Assembly: GCF_900109755.1 (NCBI RefSeq)
Contig: NZ_FOAR01000034.1
Span: 1-50,127 of the forward strand
Direction of reading: 5' to 3'
Length of the DNA stretch: 50,127 nt
From: Pseudomonas agarici
Lineage (GTDB): Bacteria; Pseudomonadota; Gammaproteobacteria; Pseudomonadales; Pseudomonadaceae
The position numbers and the translations under genes were made by a program. Below, piece by piece: positions 42,280-50,127 of the stretch. The stretch's first letter is position 1; every line of letters begins with the position of its first letter. Below the pieces are notes generated by a model. The model saw nothing but the letters and a program-made list of their open reading frames with translations, had not been told where the DNA came from and ran no database searches.

Positions 42280-43657
42280 AGGCTGGTTTGATTCCCTAAA
42301 AGAACAATCCATCAGTTTCTTCAAAGGCGATAACAACGCGCCCTGGGCCATCCTCGCCGAAACCGCTATCGGCTGCATTCCGATATTGGGGCAGATCGTC
42401 GATGCACGCGACATTATTAAAGGTTTGGTCGAGGTCTCGGACCAACCCGACAGCACGGCGGCTTGGTTCAATGTCATTACCGCCTTGATCGGCCTGATTC
42501 CGGGCGGCGGCGATGCCACCAAACGCTCGTTGCGAGCGATCAAAAGTGGAGCGGCGAACGTCGACGATCTGCTGGCGATGATTCGGCGTTTCTATTCCGG
42601 TGATCCGGAAAAACTGCTGCGGCAAGTAATGGACCTTGCGCCGTTGCGTAACAGGCTGGACGAGATCCTTAACAACCCACGCCTGCTCAACCAGCTTTCC
42701 CCACAGATGCACACTCAGGTCAACGCCATTCGCGGTGGCTTGGACAGGCAGTTCGCAGCCTTTAAAAAGGAAGTCGACGGTTGGCTGGCCCAGGGGCGAA
42801 AAACCAGTGCCGAAGCGCCACTCAGAAACAAGCAGGCGGTCGGAACCCCAGACACCAAGCCCAACAGCTGGCACGGCGAGGGTCGGAGCACCCGACGCGA
42901 CGCTAGCAATGAGGTGCTACCCAATCGAGCCAATGCCCATACCCAGCGCACCGCTCGATTTAAACAGGTCAACCAGAAGCTGCTTGGAGTGCTGGGTGAG
43001 CATATGGCTGACTACTACTGCCAGGACGTCAAGGGCTGGGGTAAAGAACAAGCAGCTCACGATAACAGTGAGAAGAATCCGGCCAAACTCAATGACCAGC
43101 ACCGGATGGTGCAACTCTGGCCTTGTATTCCTCGCGGACGGGGGATTGATGCGGTATGGAAACCGGATGGACCTAAGCCATACGCCATTATCGAAGCCAA
43201 GGCCAGTTTCAATCCGGCCAAGTCATTGGGGCAGTTGCTGGGTGCGGCGGGAGATAAGATCGAAAGCAATCTAAATGGTGGCGGTAATGTACGTCGGAGA
43301 ACTGGATCTGGCGGAAATACTGGTGGTGGTTCGGGACAAGTCAGACAAGTAAATGGAAAGGTCACGCAGATGAGTAATGCTTGGATAGAAAGCCGCTTGC
43401 AATCGGCTGTTTTATCAAAAAATCTAAGTGAAAAAATAATAAGTCATGGTTACTCACGCCATATCTTGTTTTTTTCTGTTCCTCAAGCAGTGGCTCACTC
43501 GGAGGCTTTACTTAGATACTCAGTTGGAGCCTCAGTAATCTCTATTGTGCATGCTACTCACGAGGCCACACGAGAGTGGCGTGACAACGAAATCCAGAGA
43601 GTCGCCAATAACCGAGCCGGCCTTACCGCACCAGCTCGAAACAGAACAGGGAGGTAG
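42236..43657 (+). CDS. Polymorphic T6SS DNase effector, PoNe-like
   Basis: A 473-residue toxin. The N-terminal part (about 35-105) is a hydrophobic pair of segments with the motif GC-I-P-x-x-G-Q-x-x-D-x-RD, also found in the second toxin. A variable helical linker follows. The C-terminal domain (from about 240) has a PD-(D/E)xK nuclease pattern: GEHMADYY (Glu255), GRGIDAVW (Asp305) and YAIIEAKAS (Glu320-x-Lys322). With a DUF1910/1911 neighbour this fits PoNe DNases. The start is TTG at 42236 with AGGAG eight bases upstream. Two bases separate it from its immunity gene. Confidence 0.72.
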   Translation: MTDLSAVSKAPSPRRGWFDSLKEQSISFFKGDNNAPWAILAETAIGCIPILGQIVDARDIIKGLVEVSDQPDSTAAWFNVITALIGLIPGGGDATKRSLRAIKSGAANVDDLLAMIRRFYSGDPEKLLRQVMDLAPLRNRLDEILNNPRLLNQLSPQMHTQVNAIRGGLDRQFAAFKKEVDGWLAQGRKTSAEAPLRNKQAVGTPDTKPNSWHGEGRSTRRDASNEVLPNRANAHTQRTARFKQVNQKLLGVLGEHMADYYCQDVKGWGKEQAAHDNSEKNPAKLNDQHRMVQLWPCIPRGRGIDAVWKPDGPKPYAIIEAKASFNPAKSLGQLLGAAGDKIESNLNGGGNVRRRTGSGGNTGGGSGQVRQVNGKVTQMSNAWIESRLQSAVLSKNLSEKIISHGYSRHILFFSVPQAVAHSEALLRYSVGASVISIVHATHEATREWRDNEIQRVANNRAGLTAPARNRTGR

Positions 43658-43659
43658 AA

Positions 43660-44670
43660 ATGAATTTCAACTCAAAAAGAAGACAACAATTCCTCGGTGA
43701 ACGCCATTACTCAGAAACAATTTCAGAAATTCCTGGTGTTCTAGAAATGTTTCGGCAACGTCCAGCGGGCTCTGGTGCCACGGAACAAGAGGGCTGGATG
43801 ATTTCACAGCGACGCATTGTAGCGAATCTATATGAAAAGCTCTTTCTTGAATATACGGCGGGCGAGCCTATTGAGCCATTGCGCCAGCAAATTGAAGATA
43901 TCATTAACGCCTACGAGGTATATTCTGAAAGGCTTTGGGCACTCTACGGGGACCATAACGAACCCGTATTCGACTACGTCATTACTGATGATTATGCGAA
44001 CCTAATGCAACTGATAGGTCTCTGCTTTCTATTACATCGCCGCGATTTATTGCCTCGAATAGCTGCATTACAAGATGGTGTAGAGGGAGAGAATGGCGGC
44101 GCCGACGCACTTTTTGAAGAGTTCATGATTCACGCCATAGGGCGTGAAAAACGCTACCAAAGTGATTACCTCTGTGCACTGAAACCCTATGAGCCGCTGT
44201 TTTATGCACTGACCGAAGATGAGTATCCCAAGCAGTTAAAAGAACTCAACATTTTTCTAAAGCGTTGGTACAAAGACTTAGCGGGCTGTGCATGGCACGA
44301 CAGCCATAAAGCAGAAGGTGGTTACTACGGCTATTGGAGTTTCGAAGCGGGCGCGGCAGTCATCTTGCTCGGCATCGAAGATGACAGCAGCCTCCATAAA
44401 TACCTCTACTACCCCAAAGACCTGGTTGCTTGGTGCCGGGCTCATGCCGCCGAATACTCAAATAGCACACCACCTGCAACCGACAAAACTACTGCAAATC
44501 GGGTTGCAGCGGGACAACCCTGCCCGAAATCGGGCTGGTGGTTCACCCCAGCCCGACTCAACTCCCGCCGTTACTTCCAGCAAGGCGCTGCCTTCCCCGT
44601 AATAGAAGGCAGCGACTACGGCCTGACGTTCTGGCAGTGGAGCCCAGATCAATCCAACCCAACGCTGTGA
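43660..44670 (+). CDS. DUF1910/DUF1911 (PoNi-like) immunity protein
   Basis: A 336-residue acidic helical protein. The DUF1911-type block GYYGYWSFEAGAAVILLGIED is at about residues 220-245. A separate C-terminal segment (about 275-336, AGQPCPKSGWW ... YGLTFWQW) resembles a small domain found in several Pseudomonas T6SS immunity proteins. It should bind and block the toxin encoded two bases upstream. GGGAGG at the toxin end is its ribosome site. AT-rich relative to the core genome. Confidence 0.75.
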   Translation: MNFNSKRRQQFLGERHYSETISEIPGVLEMFRQRPAGSGATEQEGWMISQRRIVANLYEKLFLEYTAGEPIEPLRQQIEDIINAYEVYSERLWALYGDHNEPVFDYVITDDYANLMQLIGLCFLLHRRDLLPRIAALQDGVEGENGGADALFEEFMIHAIGREKRYQSDYLCALKPYEPLFYALTEDEYPKQLKELNIFLKRWYKDLAGCAWHDSHKAEGGYYGYWSFEAGAAVILLGIEDDSSLHKYLYYPKDLVAWCRAHAAEYSNSTPPATDKTTANRVAAGQPCPKSGWWFTPARLNSRRYFQQGAAFPVIEGSDYGLTFWQWSPDQSNPTL

Positions 44671-44808
44671 ACAGCCACTGACAAGGCGACACGAGAACAA
44701 AAATGAAAGCGACGCCAATGGTTGGGTATCACTGCATGCGGTCGAAAGAGATCCCGCTTTCCACACGGGCTGCCCGCCTCCCGCTCACTTTTCCTGAAGG
44801 ATCTTTGC
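44671..44808. other. Intergenic region before vgrG
   Basis: 138 bp between the immunity gene and vgrG. I see no terminator or clear promoter; the vgrG ribosome site AAGGA is at the right end. Confidence 0.5.
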
Positions 44809-47745
44809 ATGCACACTGACTGGCCCGCGTTGTTATCGCAGCACAATCGTTTGCTGCACCTGAAAACCGTACTACCCGACGCGCTGCTGATTGAGCGCAT
44901 GCAGGGGATCGAAGCCCTCAACGAGGAATTGGTGTTCACCCTCGATTGCCTGAGCCCTTCGGCCTTGTTGGACCTCAGTGTATTGCCAGGCACCGCGATA
45001 ACCCTGCAACTGGCGCAAATTGATGGTTCGCAACGACACTGGCACGGCACGGTGATCAACGCCGAGCGCCAGGGCAGTGACGGTGATATCGCTCGCTATC
45101 GGCTGCACATGGGCAGTTGGTTGAGCCCACTTAAACAACGCCGTAATACCCTCATCTTTCAAGATTTGGACGCGTTGGAAATCATCACGTTGATTTTCGC
45201 CGACTATCCGCAAGCCCGCTGGGATGCACGCGTGCGCCAGCGGTTGCCAAAGCGAGCGTTGTGTACCCAATACCGGGAAACCGATTTCGAGTTCGTTCGG
45301 CGATTGTTATCCGAAGAAGGCTTGAGTTTTTATTTTGAACACGAGAAAGTTGCAGAGGGCCACGCCAAACTGGTCATCGTTGAGTGCGACTGTCCGTGGG
45401 CCGACGGCGGTTCACTGATCTTCACCCGCGAGGATTCATTACAGGCCGATGATGGCATCCGTCGCCTGGGCGAACAGCGGCAAATAACCAGCCATGCAGC
45501 GGTTACCGGCACCTGGAACAACAAGGTACTACTGGGATTAAGCGGATCCGCGACAGACACCCACCAGAAAGGCCCTACACTGCCGCCGCTGCAGGTCTTT
45601 GACGCCAATCCCGGCACCGCCTTTGTGACGTTTGACGAGGCACGACAAGCCGCTACTCGGCACTTGAATGCACGCCGCCTGGAAACCCATGGCTATCAGG
45701 GTGAGAGCGCCACGCGCCAGCTACGACCGGGCAAACGCTATACCCTGAACAAACACCCGGACCTGGGCACCCTGCCCTTTATTTGTCGCGAAGTCCGGCA
45801 TGTCGCGACCAACAATTTGGGTATTGGGCTGGCCGCACGCCTGGGGCAGGCTGATCTGGAAAACGGCACCTATGCCAACCAGTTCAGCGCCTTGGCGCCG
45901 ACCGTGTCGGTAGTCCCTCCACACATTCCCCGACCGCTGGCACCAGGTATGCAAACGGCCACGGTGGTGGGCGCCGAGCAGCACGTCATCACCAGTACGC
46001 GTGACCATCAGGTGCGGGTGCAATTCTTTTGGCAGCGCGGCAAACACGCCCTGACGGGCGGCCTGCAGGACACCTACAGCTCAGGCAACCCTAACGCCCA
46101 CGCGCCTGGAAACGAAACCTCAGGCACCTGGGTCCGCGTAGCTGAAACAATGGCAGGCGCGCATTTCGGCCAAAACTTTACCCCGCGCATTGGCGGTGAG
46201 GTGTTGATCAGCTACGTCCATGCCGATATCGACCAATCGGTGGTGATTGCCGAGCTACACAACGGCACAGCGTCGCCACCGTTCAGTGCCGGCATCGACG
46301 CCTCGGCGAACCATGCCGGCACAATCAGCGGCATGCGGACCTTGGCCCTTGATGGCAAACCTGCCAACCACTGGCAACTGGACGATGCTAACGGCCAACT
46401 GCGTCAGCAACTGCACAACGACACCACCCGCAGCACCTTCGCCGTGGGTTATCTGATTGCCTGCGAAGGCGCTAAACGCAACGCCTACCAAGGCTGCGGT
46501 TTTGCCCAAACCACCGATGGCTGGAACCAGCTTCGCGCTAGCGAAGGGCTGCTGCTGTCCACCAGCCTTCAGCACGCCGCCGATGCGGCCCAGATGCAGA
46601 TGGCCTCAGCCCTCGGCCAACTGCGCGCCGCCGTGGCCACCACCGACCGTTTGAGTCAGGCCGCCCAGCAGGCGCAGCCGGGTAACCTTGCCGCCCACGA
46701 CGCACAACGCGCACTGGTCGATGAACTGGACCCCGGACAGGCGGCGCACCACGCCGCGCAGGTCAACGGCCAAAGCACCACCCCGCCCGGCGGTGAACAG
46801 CCGGTGGAGTGTTTCCAGGCACCGCATATGGTGCTGGAAACCCCGGACCACCTGATCGCAGCCACGCCCACCAGCAGCAACAGCCATGCCGACCAGCAGA
46901 TGCAGGTGACCAGTCAACAGGACCTGCACCTGAGTGCCGGGCAAACCATCGCGGGCATCAGCGGCGCCAGTCTGCATTGGTACACCGCTGCCGGTGGCGC
47001 GAAGGTCATCGCGCAAAACGGCCCGGTCAGCGTGCGGGCGCATACCGAGCGAATGGAAATCCTGGCCGATCAGGCAGCCACTTTTATCGCAAAGGAGGGG
47101 CGGATCGACCTGGTGGCTAAGGCCGGTATCGTGCTTCAAGTCGGCCAGACCAGCATAACCTTGCAAGGCAATGACATTTTCTTCGCCTGTCCAGGGATAT
47201 TCAGCGTCAAGGGCCGTGAGCATCCGTTGTTGGGTGGAGCCAAAGGATTATTCAATACGTCTATTCTGTTTGATGGCCTAACACCCGCAGTACTCAGTCT
47301 TGCGTATCGCTACCTCGATCAGTCTCCTGTCACGGGTGCCCCTTTCACTCTGCGCTTCAGTAATGGTCAAACCTTGGCGGGCCTGCTCAATGAGCAAGGT
47401 ACTGCGGTGATTGACAATCCGCCGCCCTTTCCTGCTGAAGTCGAATATGGAGAAACCGACCGCACACAGCCCGATGACTTTATTCCCCCGCTAAAGAATC
47501 CGACGTTTGGTCAAACCCCTCAGAACGACCATGAAACCTTGTCAGTACTAGAACAATTTTCAACGAGCGAACAGGCGCACCTCAAGGAGTATTTCTTTGA
47601 CGATGAAATCGCAACGTTGCAGGAAGAAAACATGGAGTTGGGGCATGAGGGCTTTCTTGAATACCAGCTCCCGGATGAGTCAGATTCCAACGCAGCCAAC
47701 TATAAAAAAGACCACCCCGCACCTCGCCCGGAACAGGAGCCCTGA
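44809..47745 (+). CDS. vgrG: VgrG (TssI) T6SS spike protein with C-terminal extension
   Basis: A 978-residue spike protein. The N-terminal gp27-like part has the VgrG blocks RDTDFEFVRRLLSEEG-like (here YRETDFEFVRRLL). The gp5 OB region is near residues 430-480 (GTWVRVAE ... GGEVLISYVHAD). The DUF2345 beta-helix is about 650-800. The remaining roughly 170 residues are an extension with a transthyretin-like part (YLDQSPVTGAPFTLRFSNGQ) and an acidic tail, the usual place to dock an effector. The HADIDQSVV stretch differs from the common DPDRPVV. ATG 44809 has AAGGA upstream. It lies between the two toxin-immunity pairs. Confidence 0.93.
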   Translation: MHTDWPALLSQHNRLLHLKTVLPDALLIERMQGIEALNEELVFTLDCLSPSALLDLSVLPGTAITLQLAQIDGSQRHWHGTVINAERQGSDGDIARYRLHMGSWLSPLKQRRNTLIFQDLDALEIITLIFADYPQARWDARVRQRLPKRALCTQYRETDFEFVRRLLSEEGLSFYFEHEKVAEGHAKLVIVECDCPWADGGSLIFTREDSLQADDGIRRLGEQRQITSHAAVTGTWNNKVLLGLSGSATDTHQKGPTLPPLQVFDANPGTAFVTFDEARQAATRHLNARRLETHGYQGESATRQLRPGKRYTLNKHPDLGTLPFICREVRHVATNNLGIGLAARLGQADLENGTYANQFSALAPTVSVVPPHIPRPLAPGMQTATVVGAEQHVITSTRDHQVRVQFFWQRGKHALTGGLQDTYSSGNPNAHAPGNETSGTWVRVAETMAGAHFGQNFTPRIGGEVLISYVHADIDQSVVIAELHNGTASPPFSAGIDASANHAGTISGMRTLALDGKPANHWQLDDANGQLRQQLHNDTTRSTFAVGYLIACEGAKRNAYQGCGFAQTTDGWNQLRASEGLLLSTSLQHAADAAQMQMASALGQLRAAVATTDRLSQAAQQAQPGNLAAHDAQRALVDELDPGQAAHHAAQVNGQSTTPPGGEQPVECFQAPHMVLETPDHLIAATPTSSNSHADQQMQVTSQQDLHLSAGQTIAGISGASLHWYTAAGGAKVIAQNGPVSVRAHTERMEILADQAATFIAKEGRIDLVAKAGIVLQVGQTSITLQGNDIFFACPGIFSVKGREHPLLGGAKGLFNTSILFDGLTPAVLSLAYRYLDQSPVTGAPFTLRFSNGQTLAGLLNEQGTAVIDNPPPFPAEVEYGETDRTQPDDFIPPLKNPTFGQTPQNDHETLSVLEQFSTSEQAHLKEYFFDDEIATLQEENMELGHEGFLEYQLPDESDSNAANYKKDHPAPRPEQEP

Positions 47746-47748
47746 TCG

Positions 47749-49269
47749 ATGAACACCCCGTCTTCCGCACCGGCCTTTTCACGCCAAATACGTCAAGCCG
47801 ACGAGACCGCAGGCCAATGGCTAACCGGTTTGCTGGATGGCAAGGGGAATACGCCGTCCCATGCCATCGTTACCGCCGTACTCGGTTGCGTTCCAGTGGT
47901 CGGCCAACTGTTTGATCTGCGCGACTTGATTCGCTGCATCATTACCCTCACAACATCGCCCAACAGTATCGGTAGTTGGGTAGAACTACTGGTGACCTTG
48001 ATTGGCTGTATTCCTGGATTTGGCGACGCCTTTAAAGCGGCCTTCAAATTGGCCCGTAGCGGGCAGAACGTTAATCGTGTGTTCGACGCCATGCGCACCT
48101 ATGCGCGCATCAACCCACGCGCCGCCCTGCAAAGCCTCGATTGGAGCAAGATCCAACGCGAAGCCTTGCAAATGCTTAATAGCATGCTCGATAACCTCAT
48201 CAGCGCGCTCGATGGTTGGCTGGTAAAACTGGTGGCCGGTCGACAACAAGCCCATGAGTTGATCAAGACATTGAGCAACTTGAAGCAACAAGCACCCTCG
48301 ATGTTACAAAAAGCCACTGGTGAACTGAAAAAAACCGTGGATGACCTACTGCAACAACCCAACGTCCTGAGTACCGCGCAGGTTTCCGGTGCCCAACGCA
48401 GCCTGCCGACCCCACCGATGGCGACTCGTCCCTCATCAACGACCACCACGGCCAGCAGCAAAGTGCAACACTCGCCCATCGTCGACAACACCGGCAAGAA
48501 CCCTGCGAATCGAGGCCAGACGCCCACCGTTCACCAGATTCGCCAAAGCAAACGCAAACGCTGGGCCTCGGGTGTACCGGCAGAACATATCGTCGAGTAC
48601 TACGTAAAAAGCGCCCGGCCGAGTTGTCGAAAAATCAATGACCACGGGCGGTTGACCGAAGAATGGGAAAGCAGCAAGAAGAAAGGCAATACACCTCATC
48701 GTCAATCTGCCGTGACCAGCCAAGGACTCGATCACCTATGGTTTGGTCAGCATAAAGGAAGGCCCTACACGGTGGGCGAAACCAAGGGCAGCACTTGGGC
48801 ACAGTTCAGCTTTCTGGCCGCAATGAGCGAGGGGGATAGGAAAGTCGTGGAAGGCACGCGCGCCGATACCGCCAAAGTGCTGGGTGATCAACAGGCTTAC
48901 AACCCTGAGCTAGCAATGAGTAAGGATGCACCGAGCAGCACTTACGTCACTATCGATAATGAAAAAGCGTTGGCAGACGTGGATAAGCAAACCGGCACGC
49001 TCAGTTCGACAAAAACTAAAGGGCGACAGATGAGTCATTGGTGGATTGAACTGTCCATACAACAAGATTATACGATCCCAGCCAGTCACAAAATTAAAAT
49101 AATTGACGCTTTACAACTGGCTGTGGCGAGACAGGGAAACCTCCCCTATAACCGAGAAATTTTTATGGTTACAGGAAAACAATATGAAACCCACGAGCGT
49201 TCAAAAGGAAAAACTCACAAACCACAACTCCCAATTATTAATATACCCGATGAAATTCTAGGCCGGTGA
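47749..49269 (+). CDS. Second polymorphic T6SS DNase effector, PoNe-like
   Basis: A 506-residue toxin paralogous to the one at 42236. The N-terminal module (about 38-110) repeats the motif GC-V-P-V-V-G-Q-L-x-D-L-RD and LIGCIPGFGD. A helical region and a Thr/Ser/Pro linker (about 215-260) follow. The nuclease domain keeps the same skeleton: AEHIVEYY (Glu279), SQGLDHLW (Asp328) and YTVGETKGS (Glu344-x-Lys346), though the rest is divergent. AGGAG precedes the ATG, four bases after vgrG. Its immunity gene starts three bases after its stop. Confidence 0.72.
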   Translation: MNTPSSAPAFSRQIRQADETAGQWLTGLLDGKGNTPSHAIVTAVLGCVPVVGQLFDLRDLIRCIITLTTSPNSIGSWVELLVTLIGCIPGFGDAFKAAFKLARSGQNVNRVFDAMRTYARINPRAALQSLDWSKIQREALQMLNSMLDNLISALDGWLVKLVAGRQQAHELIKTLSNLKQQAPSMLQKATGELKKTVDDLLQQPNVLSTAQVSGAQRSLPTPPMATRPSSTTTTASSKVQHSPIVDNTGKNPANRGQTPTVHQIRQSKRKRWASGVPAEHIVEYYVKSARPSCRKINDHGRLTEEWESSKKKGNTPHRQSAVTSQGLDHLWFGQHKGRPYTVGETKGSTWAQFSFLAAMSEGDRKVVEGTRADTAKVLGDQQAYNPELAMSKDAPSSTYVTIDNEKALADVDKQTGTLSSTKTKGRQMSHWWIELSIQQDYTIPASHKIKIIDALQLAVARQGNLPYNREIFMVTGKQYETHERSKGKTHKPQLPIINIPDEILGR

Positions 49270-49272
49270 CCC

Positions 49273-50127
49273 TTGAAAATACTATCAAAACCCGAATGGA
49301 ACAACGTAAAACGTGAACCACTGCAATCGTACAAAGACTATGAGAGTGTCATATCCAAAGCGAAAAAATTACAACCTTCTTTTACGGAAAGGATAAATGA
49401 ATACCCAATCCCCGATTTATTCAGAAGAGCATGGGCCGCAAAAATTAGGGCCGAGCAGTCTTTGGATCTTATGATTTATAGCTATTCAGCCGGGGTGAAC
49501 ATCAACAACGAAATAGCTCCTCGCATGCCTGAGTGTATCACTTTTTATCAAGAGTTCGCCAAATGCAACTTTGAATTTGAAGTAAGCGACAACAATGACG
49601 GGCATAAAATGCCTCATCTTGACCTATACGACACTTACTACTGGAAAGCATTACAACTTGTATGTTTTTCCATTCTGCTGGGTCATACCGATAAACTAGT
49701 TAAAATCATGGATCTTCTTTCTCATGAAAACGATGACCAGGATGCCTTGCTGGAAGATTTGGTCGCGCCCTATTTATCTGGGCGTCCAGGCTCCACTATT
49801 TACACTCGACAACTGCCCTACCGTAAAACTCGAAAAATCTTCCAGGCCAACCCGGAAGAACGATCCGCCCTAATAACTCAATATCTAAAAGAGTGGTATT
49901 TGGCCAGCCGCCGAGAGCCCTATCATGATCGGCACAAGAGTGCGTTTTTTCCAGGTTATTGGTCGCTGGAAGCCGGGGCTATCACCTTCCTACTTGACAT
50001 CGACGACAGCAGTTACCGCGACATGCCTTTTTATCCAAAAGATCTAGTGGATTATGCACGCAGCGTCAGTAACCCACCGGGCCGGCCACAATCTGAAAAC
50101 CGTTCGATATCACGCAAAGCCTCCGGC
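49273..50127 (+). CDS. DUF1910/DUF1911 (PoNi-like) immunity protein, 3'-truncated by the window edge
   Basis: An open frame of 285 codons from TTG 49273 with no stop before the end. It is related to the immunity protein at 43660: acidic, helical, with the block FFPGYWSLEAGAITFLLDIDD (about 228-248) and YPKDLVDYARS. It should neutralise the toxin encoded three bases upstream. The start codon is inferred; no strong ribosome site is visible. Its C terminus is off the window. Confidence 0.75.
   Translation, partial: MKILSKPEWNNVKREPLQSYKDYESVISKAKKLQPSFTERINEYPIPDLFRRAWAAKIRAEQSLDLMIYSYSAGVNINNEIAPRMPECITFYQEFAKCNFEFEVSDNNDGHKMPHLDLYDTYYWKALQLVCFSILLGHTDKLVKIMDLLSHENDDQDALLEDLVAPYLSGRPGSTIYTRQLPYRKTRKIFQANPEERSALITQYLKEWYLASRREPYHDRHKSAFFPGYWSLEAGAITFLLDIDDSSYRDMPFYPKDLVDYARSVSNPPGRPQSENRSISRKASG

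Overview
The window comes from the chromosome of a Pseudomonas, most likely a member of the P. fluorescens group. The evidence is the 5' end of a 16S rRNA gene with a Pseudomonas-type V1 loop, a Fur-controlled PrrF sRNA, the CbrX-CbrA-CbrB-CrcZ carbon-control locus, and the order dksA-gluQ-cbrX-cbrA-cbrB-crcZ-pcnB-folK-panB-panC-pgi-acs, which largely matches P. aeruginosa. Most of the window is high-GC core genome. Two stretches look acquired: about 7.5-11.2 kb and 42.1 kb to the right edge.

Layout. 1-0.6 kb: start of an rRNA operon on the minus strand with three tandem promoters. 0.66-6.6 kb: minus-strand msrPQ (repair of oxidised periplasmic methionine), pssA (phosphatidylserine synthase) and ilvI-ilvH-ilvC (branched-chain amino acids). 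7.0-7.5 kb: a small exported DUF4124 protein. 7.85-11.04 kb: a four-gene accessory operon with an FcoT/ScoD-like hot-dog enzyme, a SyrP-type Fe/2-oxoglutarate oxygenase, a ScoE/Rv0097-like oxygenase and a PaiB-type flavoprotein. The ScoD-like and ScoE-like pair suggests isonitrile chemistry, but no ligase, carrier protein or NRPS is present. 11.2-16.3 kb: yqcC-like gene, TPR lipoprotein, mrcB (PBP1B) and a two-domain kinase-like protein. 16.4-21.2 kb: pentapeptide protein, TfoX C-terminal-like protein, PrrF, deoC, Rieske protein, sfsA and an aminotransferase. 21.6-28.3 kb: dksA, gluQ, cbrX-cbrA-cbrB and crcZ. 28.4-40.8 kb: pcnB-folK, panB-panC, pgi, acs, a methyltransferase, a large AsmA-like DUF748 protein and a DUF2845 protein. 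41.0-41.8 kb: a two-BON-domain periplasmic protein behind what looks like a complete sigma-54 control region.

42.1-50.1 kb: an orphan type VI secretion (T6SS) island. A vgrG lies between two effector-immunity pairs. Both effectors look like PoNe-type PD-(D/E)xK DNases, and both immunity proteins look like DUF1910/DUF1911 (PoNi) proteins; the second runs off the right edge. A short ORF before the first toxin resembles the extreme N terminus of a PAAR/Rhs protein.

Regulatory signals link several genes. CbrB is expected to activate crcZ from sites that overlap its own terminators. CrcZ carries many A-rich Hfq/Crc-binding motifs, and one such motif overlaps the acs ribosome binding site. All assignments are by eye from sequence; no database search was run.
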